In this document: positions 17,304-26,145 of the stretch, piece after piece
Position numbering within the stretch: position 1 is the first letter of the stretch
How the letters are laid out: every line of letters begins with the position of its first letter
From: Arthrobacter sp. SW1
Lineage (GTDB): Bacteria; Actinomycetota; Actinomycetes; Actinomycetales; Micrococcaceae
Length of the DNA: 64,000 nt
Reading direction: 5' to 3'
Assembly (NCBI RefSeq): GCF_001766675.1
Contig: NZ_MJLT01000067.1
Span: 45,112 to 109,111 of the forward strand
Translations under genes and position numbers: made by a program
The notes under the pieces: model-generated
What the model was told of the DNA's origin: nothing
Seen by the model: only the letters and a program-made list of their open reading frames with translations
Databases searched by the model: none

Positions 17304-18179
17304 GTTTCCGGTTACCTCCCCGACCAGCCCCGTAAACGCCCGCGCCGCGGGGCTCGGGTTGAGGCGGTCCCAGATCAGATATTCGTGCCGCGCCGTCTCC
17401 TCCTTGAGCGGCACCACCACCACGCCTGCCAGCCGCGCGGCGTGGCGGCTGGGCAGCAGCGTGACCGCGAGTCCGTTGACGATCAGTTCGCGGGTCAGTT
17501 CGATCGAGCCCAACTCGTACGCCACCTGGCGCTCGACGCCGGCCCGGGCGAACGCGGCGTCGCTCTGCTTGCGCCCGGCGGACGTCCGCGGGAAGTCGGC
17601 AAACGCCTCGTCCGCCAAGTCCTTCAAGGAGAGCCTCTTCCGCCGGGCCAAGGGGTGCTCCTCGTGCAGGACGGCGGCCAGTGTGTCCCGGTTCAGTTCG
17701 CGGACCGCCACGCCCTCCACCGGCGTCCCGTGCAGCAGCCCCAGGAACGCCACATCCAAGGTGCCGCCCCGGACCTCCTGGATCATCTCCTCGCTGTTCG
17801 ACACTCGCGCCTCGAGCGTCAGCTCCGGGAAGCGGCTGCGGCATTCACGCAGCAGGGCAGGAAGGTCGACGGCGGTCAGCGTGGGGATGAAGCCGATCCG
17901 CAGTTTCCCGCGCACGGCTCCGTCCGCGGCTGCGGCTTCGTCCCGTGCCCGGTCCGCCGCCTCGAGCGCTGCACGGGCGTGGGGCAAGAACGCCTCCCCG
18001 GCCTTGGTCAGTTGCACTTGACGGCTGGAGCGCACGAACAGCTTCACGCCAAGCTCCCGCTCCAGTGCCGCCACCTGATGGCTCAACGCCGACTGCACCA
18101 CGAAGTTCCTGGCCGCAGCCCGCGTGAAGCTGCCGGTCTCGGCGATCGCCACCACGTAACGCATCTGCTGCAGATCCAT
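17298..18179 (-). CDS. LysR-family transcriptional regulator
   Basis: A 293-residue protein starting at MDLQQMRYVVAIAETG (18179); the longer frame upstream is not LysR-like. The N-terminal winged HTH is typical (SFTRAAARNFVVQSALSHQV). A type-2 periplasmic-binding-like effector domain follows (GKLRIGFIPTLTAVDLP onwards). It is divergent from an EamA transporter with a 74-bp shared promoter region, which suggests it controls that exporter. Confidence 0.92.
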   Translation of the reverse strand: MDLQQMRYVVAIAETGSFTRAAARNFVVQSALSHQVAALERELGVKLFVRSSRQVQLTKAGEAFLPHARAALEAADRARDEAAAADGAVRGKLRIGFIPTLTAVDLPALLRECRSRFPELTLEARVSNSEEMIQEVRGGTLDVAFLGLLHGTPVEGVAVRELNRDTLAAVLHEEHPLARRKRLSLKDLADEAFADFPRTSAGRKQSDAAFARAGVERQVAYELGSIELTRELIVNGLAVTLLPSRHAARLAGVVVVPLKEETARHEYLIWDRLNPSPAARAFTGLVGEVTGNG

Positions 18180-18253
18180 GCATCTATTCTTCTCATGATT
18201 CGAATGAAATCTATGTGTTGGACTCATCCTTTGTTCCGTAGGACCGTTGAAGC

Positions 18254-19177
18254 ATGACCCTCCAAACAGCACCCCTCGGGACACAACCGGCCGCCCGCCG
18301 TCGCGCACTCCCGCTCGCCGCGGTCACCGCGCTGGCCGCGTTCGCCCCGCTCGTCTGGGGCACCACCTACGTGGTCACCACCGACTTCCTGCCCGCCGGG
18401 CACCCATTGTTCGCCGGACTCGCCCGGGCACTGCCCGCGGGACTCGTGGCGCTCGCCCTGGGAGGTACCCTGCCCCGCGGCACGTGGCTGTTCCGCTCGG
18501 TGGTGCTGGGCCTGTTGAACATCGGTTTTTTCTTCCCGCTGCTCTTCATCTCCGCCGAGCACCTGCCCGGCGGGGTCGCCGCAACGCTGGGCGCCGCGCA
18601 GCCGCTCCTGGTGGCGTTCCTGGCGGCGGCGGTGCTGGGGGAACGGATCGTGCTGTGGCGCTTGGCGTGGGCCGTGGTCGGTGCCGTGGGCGTGGGCTTT
18701 GTGGTGCTCGGGCGCTCGGCGGGCATGGATCTGATCGGAGTGCTGGCCGGGCTGGGCGGCACCGCATCCATGGGCCTCGGCGTGGTCCTCACCAAGAAAT
18801 GGGGCCGGCCCGAGGGCGTCCGCCCCATCTCCATGGTCGGCTGGCAGCTCACCGCCGGCGGCCTCTTCCTGCTCCCGGTAACGCTCCTGGCGGAAGGGCT
18901 CCCCGCCGTCGACGCCCGCGCGGTGGGCGGTTACCTCTGGCTCGGCCTGGTCGGCGGGCTGCTCGCCTACGCGCTCTGGTTCTGGGCGATCGGCCGCCTG
19001 CCCGTCACCCGCGCCTCGCTCCTGGGCTTCCTTTCACCGCTCATGGCGGCCACCCTCGGCGTGCTCCTCAAGGGCGAAACCTTCGGGCCGTTGCAGACCC
19101 TCGGCATGGTGCTCGCCTTCGGTGCGATGCTGCTGGGACAGCTGGGTGGTTTCCGGGTTCTTCGTCCGCAGCGGTGA
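18254..19177 (+). CDS. EamA/DMT-family transporter
   Basis: A 307-residue integral membrane protein with about ten hydrophobic helices arranged as two EamA repeats (WGTTYVVTTDFLPAG in the first; LGLVGGLLAYALWFWAIGRL in the second). Members export amino acids, nucleosides or small metabolites. It is expressed away from the LysR gene, its probable regulator. Immediately downstream lies the GGACATGTCC element at 19254-19356. The substrate is unknown. Confidence 0.9.
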   Translation: MTLQTAPLGTQPAARRRALPLAAVTALAAFAPLVWGTTYVVTTDFLPAGHPLFAGLARALPAGLVALALGGTLPRGTWLFRSVVLGLLNIGFFFPLLFISAEHLPGGVAATLGAAQPLLVAFLAAAVLGERIVLWRLAWAVVGAVGVGFVVLGRSAGMDLIGVLAGLGGTASMGLGVVLTKKWGRPEGVRPISMVGWQLTAGGLFLLPVTLLAEGLPAVDARAVGGYLWLGLVGGLLAYALWFWAIGRLPVTRASLLGFLSPLMAATLGVLLKGETFGPLQTLGMVLAFGAMLLGQLGGFRVLRPQR

Positions 19178-19253
19178 GTACGACGACGGCGCCCGCCCCC
19201 CGGGTGCCCGGCCTGCGGGAGGTGCCGCGCGCCGTCGTCGGGCGTCCCCGGAC

Positions 19254-19356
19254 GGACATGTCCACCTTTCGCGGGGAAGGGTGGGCACATTACCAATATG
19301 TCCGTTCCTCAGAGTCAGAAGCGGACATGTGCTGTGGGCTGGTGGTGGACATGTCC
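19254..19356 (-). repeat. GGACATGTCC multi-site element, copy A (four sites)
   Basis: Read on the minus strand it has GGACATGTCC at 19356-19347, GCACATGTCC at 19332-19323, a split site GGACATA...TGTGCC at 19303-19284 and GGACATGTCC at 19263-19254. Start-to-start spacing is 24, 29 and 40 bp, matching sites 2-5 of the copies at 44650 and 61214 apart from one extra base. It fills the gap between two convergent genes. Confidence 0.8.
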
Positions 19357-19358
19357 AC

Positions 19359-20297
19359 CTAAGGGTGCAGGAACGCCGCAATCACGAGCATGGCGGGCAT
19401 GGCGACGATGGTGGTAATCAGCACCGTGTCCTTGGCGATGGTGATGCCTTGCTGGTAGCGGTTGGCGGCCACGAAGACGTTCTGCGCGGTGGGCAGGGCG
19501 CCGGCGATGGTGGCCGCGAACAGGGCGTGGCCTTCCAAATGAAGGATGAAGTATGCGGCCAGGAACGCCAGCACCGGATGCAGGATCAGCTTGAACGTAG
19601 ACGCCAGGACGATGTCCACCCGCCGTCCGCTCGCGGCGGAGAAAGGCCGGTTGCCGTTCAGGGACATGCCGAAGGACATGAGCATGGCCGGAACCGCAGC
19701 GCCGCCGATGAACTGGATGGGCTGCAGGATGGGCCCCGGCAGCTGGAGGTGCAGTGCCGAGAACAGCAGCGCCAAGCCGGACGCCACAATCACCGGGTTC
19801 TTCAGGATGATCAGCAGGAACTTCAGCACCGGGTTCTGCTTGGCACTGCGCGTGCCGCGGGTGGCATCGAGGATCATCAGGTTGATCGGGTTGTAGAACG
19901 CCAGCTGGAAGATCAGCAGGGGAGCTACCAGGCTGGCGTCGCCCAGCACGTAGACGGCGATCGGAATGCCGAGGTTGGCACTGTTGGCCTGGCTGGCACT
20001 CATGGCGCCGATCATGGCCTCGGGCATTTTCCGCTTAAGCAAGAACTTGCTCAGCAGCACATACATGATGCCCACCGTGGTTCCGCTGATGGCGGCGGCC
20101 GCGAGCTGCGGGCCCAGGACGTCCTCAAGCCTGGCCTCGGAGAGCGTTTCGAAAAGCAGGGCCGGGCTGGCCACGAAGAACGCGAGGCGGCTGAGGGTCT
20201 GCCCGGCGTTCGGTCCCAGGACCCCGCGTTTGCCGACGAACCAGCCGACACCGATGATCGCCCACACCACGAAGAACCCGGAAAGAACTTCGATCAC
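19359..20297 (-). CDS. AEC-family (auxin efflux carrier-like) transporter
   Basis: A 312-residue membrane protein with about ten hydrophobic segments in two inverted halves. Family landmarks include SQANSANLGIPIAVYVLGD and GGAAVPAMLMSFGMSL, the discontinuous-helix regions of AEC transporters. Bacterial members move small organic acids such as malate or malonate, driven by ion gradients. The stop codon abuts repeat element A. The substrate is not predictable. Confidence 0.9.
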   Translation of the reverse strand: MIEVLSGFFVVWAIIGVGWFVGKRGVLGPNAGQTLSRLAFFVASPALLFETLSEARLEDVLGPQLAAAAISGTTVGIMYVLLSKFLLKRKMPEAMIGAMSASQANSANLGIPIAVYVLGDASLVAPLLIFQLAFYNPINLMILDATRGTRSAKQNPVLKFLLIILKNPVIVASGLALLFSALHLQLPGPILQPIQFIGGAAVPAMLMSFGMSLNGNRPFSAASGRRVDIVLASTFKLILHPVLAFLAAYFILHLEGHALFAATIAGALPTAQNVFVAANRYQQGITIAKDTVLITTIVAMPAMLVIAAFLHP

Positions 20298-20451
20298 AGC
20301 AGTGGTCCAGGGGTTCTTTGCGGGATACGGGGGAGGTTCACGGTCCCAGCGTAATCAGATTTATTCGCCGAAGCGCCGCCGGCGGGACAGATTCCCGTTA
20401 TGTGGACGGCGGTGTCGACGGCGGTGCTCAGGGCTGGCGGGAGGTGCCGTG

Positions 20452-20874
20452 TTACCGCGAGGTGCTGAGGGCGTGCGGCGGACGCATCAGCCCGGGCGTG
20501 TGGCCCTCGGCAGGATCGTTGCCGAGCTGGAGGATCTTGTTGTCGCGGTCCACGTGGACCACCTTGGGCTCGTAGGCCAAGGCTTCCTCGGTGGTCATCT
20601 CCGCGTAGGTGATGAGGATGACGGTATCGCCCACGTGCACCAGGTGCGCAGCGGCGCCGTTGATGCCGATGACGCCCGAACCGCGCTCGCCGGCGATCGT
20701 GTAGGTCTCCAGCCGGGCGCCGTTGGTGACATCGACAATCGACACGAGCTCGCCGGGCAGGATGTCCGCAGCGTCCAGGAGATCGAGGTCCACGGTAACG
20801 GAGCCCACGTAGTGCAGATCGGCATGGGTGACCGTGGCACGGTGGATCTTGGACTTAAACATTGTGCGGTTCAT
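20452..20874 (-). CDS. panD: Aspartate 1-decarboxylase (pyruvoyl type)
   Basis: Makes beta-alanine from L-aspartate for pantothenate and coenzyme A synthesis. The 140-residue proenzyme has the self-cleavage site Gly24-Ser25 ([10 protein letters not shown]), where Ser25 becomes the pyruvoyl group, with a catalytic Lys near the start ([12 protein letters not shown]) and the conserved GINGAAAHL loop. Its C-terminal tail is slightly longer than in E. coli, as is common in actinobacteria. It stands apart from other pantothenate genes here. Confidence 0.96.
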   Translation of the reverse strand: MNRTMFKSKIHRATVTHADLHYVGSVTVDLDLLDAADILPGELVSIVDVTNGARLETYTIAGERGSGVIGINGAAAHLVHVGDTVILITYAEMTTEEALAYEPKVVHVDRDNKILQLGNDPAEGHTPGLMRPPHALSTSR

Positions 20875-20922
20875 AACGGGACAAGTTTAGCGCGGGGCAG
20901 GACGGGCAGCCTGTGATGTGGG

Positions 20923-21225
20923 TTACTGCCCGTTTGTGGGCCGGGCTGCGCGCCGGGCACGGCGCTTCATGAGCGCTCCGTAGCCGGCGAAAAGCTTCGG
21001 CACCACGAAGTACACGGCCGCCGGGACCACCAGCAGCGTCAGCAGGAGTGCGCGAAGGACCGGGTGCCAGCCGTCCATCAGCGGGCCGAGCGCCAGCATT
21101 CCGATGCTGACCAGCGGAAAGATCGCCAGCCATGTGATGAAGGCGCGGACGTGGACGGACGGCATGGGCGGTGCGGCCGCCGTCGGGGTGTTGCTGGCGG
21201 GTGCTTGCAGCGCGGAGGGGGGCAT
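20923..21225 (-). CDS. Small integral membrane protein
   Basis: A 100-residue protein starting at 21225. An Ala/Pro/Thr-rich tail of about 28 residues precedes two hydrophobic helices (AFITWLAIFPLVSIGMLALG; LRALLLTLLVVPAAVYFVV) and a basic C-terminus. The pattern WL-x-P-L followed by V-P resembles the small membrane proteins found next to antibiotic-biosynthesis-monooxygenase-like domains. It may share a transcript with the LysR gene upstream. Function is unknown. Confidence 0.75.
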   Translation of the reverse strand: MPPSALQAPASNTPTAAAPPMPSVHVRAFITWLAIFPLVSIGMLALGPLMDGWHPVLRALLLTLLVVPAAVYFVVPKLFAGYGALMKRRARRAARPTNGQ

Positions 21226-21339
21226 CGAAAACTCCAAACAGGTAAAGGGTCCATGCAGGGAACCACGCGTGCCCGCGGTTTCTTCCCGGCCCGTCTTTGG
21301 AGCCTCGGGCCGTCGCCCGGCCCGCCGCACCCCACGAAA

Positions 21340-22203
21340 CTACGCCTGCTTCCGCAGCGTCCTTCCGATGATTGCCTGCGTCAGGGCATCCACGGCCTCG
21401 GCGTTGGCCAAGGGATTGCGGATCAGGGTGAAGTCCACGTCGCCCACCGGCGGGAGGTCGAAGCGGTTCGTGATGACCTTGAGGTCCTCCGGAACCAGCG
21501 ACGACGGCATGACCGCGACGCCGATGCCCGCCCGTACCGCGGCAAGCACCCCCGCGATCTGCCGGGTTGAGCACGTCACCCGCCAGGTGCGGCCGCGGGC
21601 TTCGAGGGCGTCGATGGCCAGCTTCCGGCTGATGCTCGGTGCCGGGTAGCAAATGAGCGGCACGGGACTGCCCGGATCCAGCACCGTCTGCTCCAGGCCC
21701 ACCCAGTCGAAGCTGTCCTTCCGCACCACAGTGCCGTCCTTGGCCTCGCCCACCCATTTCACGAACACCAGGTCCAGCTGGCCCGCGTTGAGCCGCCGGT
21801 ACAACTGGTCGCTCTGGCTGACCGTGAGTTCCAGGTTCACCTGCGGATACAGCTGCCGGAATTCTCGCAGGATGCGGGGCAGGCCTGTGATGGCGAGGTC
21901 GTCCGCGGTGCCGAAACGCAGGCGCCCGCGCATGGCGGAGCCGGAGAAGTAGCGGGCGGCGTCGTCGTGGGCGGCCAGGATGGTGCGGGCGAATCCGGCC
22001 ATGGCATCTCCGTTGTCCGTCAACCGCACGTCCCGGGTATCGCGGGCCACGAGGGATCGCTTGGCCGCGGCCTCCAGTTTCCGCACGTGCTGGCTGATGG
22101 TGGGCTGGGCCAGGCCCAGGCGTTCCGCGGCCTTGGTGAAGCTCAGCGTTTCCGCCACCGCCAGGAACGAGCGCAGCTGCACGGGATCAAACAGTTCAGT
22201 CAC
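21340..22203 (-). CDS. LysR-family transcriptional regulator
   Basis: A 287-residue protein with an N-terminal winged HTH (LSFTKAAERLGLAQPTISQH) and an effector-binding domain (GRLRFGTADDLAITGLPR onward). It is divergent from an MFS exporter at 22386, with about 180 bp between starts, so it is the likely regulator of that transporter. The sensing domain gives no clue to the inducer. Confidence 0.92.
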   Translation of the reverse strand: MTELFDPVQLRSFLAVAETLSFTKAAERLGLAQPTISQHVRKLEAAAKRSLVARDTRDVRLTDNGDAMAGFARTILAAHDDAARYFSGSAMRGRLRFGTADDLAITGLPRILREFRQLYPQVNLELTVSQSDQLYRRLNAGQLDLVFVKWVGEAKDGTVVRKDSFDWVGLEQTVLDPGSPVPLICYPAPSISRKLAIDALEARGRTWRVTCSTRQIAGVLAAVRAGIGVAVMPSSLVPEDLKVITNRFDLPPVGDVDFTLIRNPLANAEAVDALTQAIIGRTLRKQA

Positions 22204-22385
22204 GGGACTCCTCGACGACGGCGGCCAGCTGGGCGCGGAAGGCGGCGTATTGCGGAACGCAATGGGAGTTATAAGGCCAATACGCTTCCACGATCACCGC
22301 GCCCAACCCTAGCGTTAAAGGCACTCCCGTGAAACTGCCTGAACCGAATCCTGCCTGAACCTGACTCTTGAATAAGGACACTCCC

Positions 22386-23738
22386 GTGGCACCCCCTCCA
22401 CCACTGCACCCGACCGTCAGCGAGACCACCAGCAGCACCATTACCCAGCCCATCGCCGTCGTCAGTGAACGCCTGCCCTGGCGGCACACCTTCATTTCCC
22501 TGCGCATCCACAACTTCAGGATCTTCGCGATCGGCCATTTCGTCGCCGTGATCGCCCTCTGGATGCAGCGCATCGCCCAGGACTGGATGGTGCTGCAGCT
22601 GTCCGGTTCCGTCACCGCCGTCGGGATCACCGTGGCGCTGCAGTTCCTGCCCTCACTGCTGCTGGGGCCGTGGGGCGGCATGATCGCCGACCGTTTCCCC
22701 AAGCGCCGCATCCTCATGCTCTGCCAGTGCGTCGCGGCGGTCCTCGCGGCCACGCTTGCAACGTTGTCCCTCAGCGGCGTGGTCCAGGTGTGGCACGTCT
22801 ACGTCATCGCGCTCATCCTGGGCCTGGTCACCGTGCTCGACCAGCCCGCGCGGCAGGTCTTCGTCAACGAGCTGGTGGGCCCCGCCTTCCTGCGCAACGC
22901 CATCAGCGTCAACTCCACCACCTTCCAGTTGGGCGGGCTGATCGGCCCGGCGCTGGCAGGTATGCTGCTCAACGCCGTCGGTCCCGGGTGGGCCTTTGCC
23001 GCCAACGCCGCCGCCTGCTGCTCCACCATCACCACCTTGCTGCTGCTCCGCAAGGACGAGCTCCACATGAGCGCTCCCGCGCCCCGCCGCAAGGGCATGC
23101 TCGCCGAAGGCCTGCGCTACTCCCTCCGCAAGCCCACCATCTATTGGCCCTGGCTCATGGCCGCGTTCGTGGCGGTGTTCGGAATGAGCCTGCCGGTGCT
23201 GCTGGCCGCCTTCGCGGACCATGTGTACGACGCCGGTGCCGGCGGCTACGGCCTGCTCAACGCCTTGGTGGCGCTCGGTGCGCTTGCCGGTGCCATCGCA
23301 TCTGCCCGACGGCGGCACTTGCGTTTGCGCTCGGTGGTGCTGGGCGCCGGGATGTACGGGCTGATGCTGTGCCTGTCCGCGGCGGCGCCGTCCATGGCCT
23401 GGTTCGGGGCGGCGATGGTCCTGGCCGGCTTCTGGTGCCTCATGTTCCTCACCGCGGCCAACCAGTTGGTGCAGACCAGCGCGAACATGGCCATCCGCGG
23501 CCGGGTGATGAGCCTGTACCTTGTGGTGCTGATCGGCGGGCAGGCCATCGGCGGGCCCATGATGGGGTGGCTGGCCGAACACCTCAGCCCGCAACTCGCA
23601 GTCCTGGTGGCAGGCGGGGTGCCGGCGCTCGCGGCGGCGACGGTCGCCGTCGTACTGGCCCGCAAGTCCGCGCTGCAGCTCAAAGTGGACCTGCGGGACC
23701 GCCGCAGCATGGTGCGGATCGTGCCGCGCGCGGCATAA
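22386..23738 (+). CDS. MFS transporter, EntS/MFS_3-like
   Basis: About 450 residues with twelve predicted membrane helices, probably a drug or metabolite exporter. The GTG at 22386 has AAGGA at 7 bases; a TTG at 22368 in the same frame would add six residues. The N-terminus is Pro/Thr-rich. Landmarks are WMQRIAQDWMVLQLSGS and GPWGGMIADRFPKRR (the MFS loop 2-3 motif), and DQPARQVFVNELVGP, typical of the EntS branch. A divergent LysR gene precedes it and a perfect hairpin follows. Confidence 0.88.
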   Translation: MAPPPPLHPTVSETTSSTITQPIAVVSERLPWRHTFISLRIHNFRIFAIGHFVAVIALWMQRIAQDWMVLQLSGSVTAVGITVALQFLPSLLLGPWGGMIADRFPKRRILMLCQCVAAVLAATLATLSLSGVVQVWHVYVIALILGLVTVLDQPARQVFVNELVGPAFLRNAISVNSTTFQLGGLIGPALAGMLLNAVGPGWAFAANAAACCSTITTLLLLRKDELHMSAPAPRRKGMLAEGLRYSLRKPTIYWPWLMAAFVAVFGMSLPVLLAAFADHVYDAGAGGYGLLNALVALGALAGAIASARRRHLRLRSVVLGAGMYGLMLCLSAAAPSMAWFGAAMVLAGFWCLMFLTAANQLVQTSANMAIRGRVMSLYLVVLIGGQAIGGPMMGWLAEHLSPQLAVLVAGGVPALAAATVAVVLARKSALQLKVDLRDRRSMVRIVPRAA

Positions 23739-23751
23739 AGCACCGAAAACG

Positions 23752-23785
23752 AAAGCGCCCCCGGTCCGCGGACCGGGGGCGCTTT
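23752..23785. terminator. Palindromic terminator between MFS gene and tRNA-Gly
   Basis: A perfect 17-bp inverted repeat without spacer (left arm AAAGCGCCCCCGGTCCG) ending in TTT on the plus strand and, by symmetry, on the minus strand. It can serve both the MFS gene and the opposing tRNA. Confidence 0.85.
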
Positions 23786-23792
23786 GCTGTGG

Positions 23793-23863
23793 AGCGGGCG
23801 ACGGGAATCGAACCCGCGTATCAAGCTTGGGAAGCTAGCGCTCTACCATTGAGCTACGCCCGC
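23793..23863 (-). tRNA. tRNA-Gly (CCC)
   Basis: A 71-nt minus-strand gene. The acceptor stem GCGGGCG pairs with CGCCCGC and is followed by discriminator T. The D-loop is AGCTCAATGGTAGAGC. The anticodon loop TTCCCAA gives anticodon CCC, reading GGG. The T-arm contains GGTTCGATTCC. CCA is not encoded. Confidence 0.95.
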
Positions 23864-23979
23864 GTGCCCGGCAGATTCATGGAACCGTCCGGAGCAGATC
23901 CCAGCTTAGCGCAGATCACAGGCGCCCCCGTCCACGGCACACCGGCTGCCAGCGGTGGCCTGCCCACGGGGCAACGCCG

Positions 23980-25515
23980 CTACTTGAAGATCCGCATGGG
24001 ACCCCAACCGGCACCCACTTGCTTCCGCGGCAGCCAGGCCTTGGTGCCGAAGCCGTAGTAATGGAGCGTGCCGTCCGATTTCCGGGCGAGCAGGCCCCGC
24101 GTTCCCGGCCCGGCATATCCGAACGCGGGCGCTATGTAATTCATGACCTGCCAGCCTGTTCCGATGGTCGAGGGGTAGGCGATGCCGCCCGTGCCGTTGC
24201 CCATGTAATACAGCAGGGAACCACTGGGCAGCTGCGAGAGAACATCGCTGTTGCCGTCGTTGTTCCAATCGGCCAGGGTGATCCCGCGGCCGGCCCATCC
24301 CGGTCCCGTGGACGTGAAGCCGCCCAGGGCGCCGCCGCTGGTGTTGGGGTAGTAGCGCAGCACGCCGTCCGGCTTGTAGCCCAGCACTCCGGGGTACTTG
24401 TGGCTGCGGTGCAGCTTCCCCACCGTGATGGTCATGTCCGCCCATCCCCAGCCGACGCTGCGCAGGCCGTCGAAGCCGCCGCCGGACCTGCCCCGGTAGA
24501 AGCCGAGGTTGCCGGCCTTCCACTGCACCAGGAGGTCGTACACCCCGTCCGAATTCCAGTCCACCACGAACGCCTGCTTCAGGTTCCCCCAGCCGCTGCC
24601 GATGGTTGAGTGGAACTTATAGCTGCCGCCCGTCGCCGCCGTGTACCGCAGCAGTTGGCCGGCCGAATTCACGGCCACGATGTCCGAGCCGCTCTTCAAC
24701 GTGGCGCCCGCAGCCGGGTTGCCTGCGAAGTAGTGCTCCAGGGTGGGGTAGCTGCGGGCACGCATGTCCGCGGAGATGGTGGTCCCCACATAGCGCAGGT
24801 GCCACGGTTCGTAGCTGTACCCGGTGGTGCCGGACCAGCCGTTGGGGTAGCGCACGATGAACCCGTAACGGTACGCGTTCGCCGCCACCCAGCGTCCGGC
24901 CGGGGTATCGCCGAAGCACGTGGACAGCCCGCAGGAACCGCTCGCGTTGCCGATGTCCACCGCCAGCCCGGTCTGGTGCTCGCTGTACCCGGGCCGGGCC
25001 GAAATGGTGTCCGCGTAGGCCTGCCCGTAGGTCTGCACATAGTAGTTGTAGAGGCTGGCCTGGGTGTCGTAGGAGCGGTATCCGCTGACGACGGCCAAGC
25101 CGTGCCCGGCCCCCGCGGCCGCGTTGAAGAGCGTGTTCAGGGCGCCCGCGGCGTCCGAGCGCAGGTAGTGGCCGCTGCCCCGGGCATTGACCAGGTTCGC
25201 GGGAACGTAGCGCAGCGGGTTGAGCGGGTGCGACTTGTTGACCAGGACGGATGTGCTGCTCGCCGTGAATACCGGCGCCAGGCTGCGCAGCGGATTGACG
25301 GTGGCCGGCGCGGCTCCTGCCTGAAGCGCAGGAAGCGCAGCGGGTACGACGGCGGAGGCGGCCGCGGCGGGCGCCGGCAGCGCCGGGGCGGTCGCCGGAG
25401 TCCCCAGCAACAGCGCCGCGCACAGCGGCACTGCCACGGAGAGGCACGGGCGGAACCGCCGTCGTCGTGCAGGAAGTTGTCCGGGAAACGGGTGGGCATG
25501 ACTTGACGCGGGCAT
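23980..25515 (-). CDS. Secreted D-Ala-D-Ala carboxypeptidase (M15B, VanY-like) with FG-GAP/VCBS-like repeats
   Basis: A 511-residue exported protein with two modules. A basic N-terminus and hydrophobic stretch (about residues 26-55) act as signal peptide. Residues about 90-260 form an M15B peptidase that trims peptidoglycan stem peptides; the zinc and catalytic residues are visible as SGYRSYD, His180 and Asp187 in SEHQTGLAVDIG, and His239 in EPWHLRYV. Residues about 275-511 hold beta-propeller-type repeats with the calcium-loop pattern D-W-N-S-D-G (VVDWNSDGVYDLLVQW; LADWNNDGNSDVLSQL). The same repeat module occurs in the proteins at 26146 and 62645. Confidence 0.9.
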   Translation of the reverse strand: MPASSHAHPFPGQLPARRRRFRPCLSVAVPLCAALLLGTPATAPALPAPAAAASAVVPAALPALQAGAAPATVNPLRSLAPVFTASSTSVLVNKSHPLNPLRYVPANLVNARGSGHYLRSDAAGALNTLFNAAAGAGHGLAVVSGYRSYDTQASLYNYYVQTYGQAYADTISARPGYSEHQTGLAVDIGNASGSCGLSTCFGDTPAGRWVAANAYRYGFIVRYPNGWSGTTGYSYEPWHLRYVGTTISADMRARSYPTLEHYFAGNPAAGATLKSGSDIVAVNSAGQLLRYTAATGGSYKFHSTIGSGWGNLKQAFVVDWNSDGVYDLLVQWKAGNLGFYRGRSGGGFDGLRSVGWGWADMTITVGKLHRSHKYPGVLGYKPDGVLRYYPNTSGGALGGFTSTGPGWAGRGITLADWNNDGNSDVLSQLPSGSLLYYMGNGTGGIAYPSTIGTGWQVMNYIAPAFGYAGPGTRGLLARKSDGTLHYYGFGTKAWLPRKQVGAGWGPMRIFK

Positions 25516-25700
25516 GAACAGTCCCCTTCTGTTGCGGCCCGGGAACTCTACCGCAATCCGGGTCCCGATGTAATAAAGATTCGGTTAAGGCATGCCAAAT
25601 CGGTGTTCCGCGCTCGCGGGCCCTGCATATCCTGAGACCGATAGCTGTGCGTCATGGGGAACCGGGCTACACCATTTTGCTGTACATAAAAAGGGGACCC

Positions 25701-26144
25701 ATGGCACTCGCATCGCATGAAGTATTGATTGGCCGCGACGCCATGAGCGTGTATCTCTTCCTGATGGACGGCCTCAACAATCCGCTGTGGCGCAGCGGCA
25801 TCCGCAGTATTTCCCTCCGCTCCGGCAAGGCCGGCGAAAAGGGCGCGGTGTATCAGCAGACCCTTGCCGGCCCTGGCGGCCGGCCGCTCGCAGCCGACTT
25901 CCAGATCACCGAAGCCCGGCCCGGCGCCGAGGTGCGCTTCGAGGTGGTCGCCGGTCCTGCGCGGCCCTCCGGCGGCTACTACCTGAGCACCGAAGGCCCC
26001 AACACCCGGCTTCGTTTCGCGCTCGAGTTCCACCCGAAGGGGCTCCAGAAGCTCATGGGCGGCATGATCCAGAAGAGCATGGAGGCCGAAGTGCTGCAGC
26101 TGGAGAAGCTCAAGACGGTGCTCGAAGAAGAGGACGCGGCGTAA
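25701..26144 (+). CDS. SRPBCC-family protein
   Basis: A 147-residue START/Bet v1-like protein; the ATG at 25701 follows AAGGGGA. The helix-grip pattern is seen in the N-terminal strand (ASHEVLIGRDAMSVYLFLMD), a central sheet and a long C-terminal helix (QKLMGGMIQKSMEAEVLQLE). Such proteins bind hydrophobic ligands or catalyse cyclisations. It lies between two secreted VCBS proteins, converging with the second, and shows no obvious functional tie to either. Confidence 0.8.
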   Translation: MALASHEVLIGRDAMSVYLFLMDGLNNPLWRSGIRSISLRSGKAGEKGAVYQQTLAGPGGRPLAADFQITEARPGAEVRFEVVAGPARPSGGYYLSTEGPNTRLRFALEFHPKGLQKLMGGMIQKSMEAEVLQLEKLKTVLEEEDAA

Positions 26145-26145
26145 C

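Noticed and set aside
22670..24058. 462-codon plus-strand frame
   Set aside because: Out-of-frame shadow of the MFS gene that reads through the terminator and the tRNA; His/Arg/Pro-rich composition is typical of high-GC shadows.
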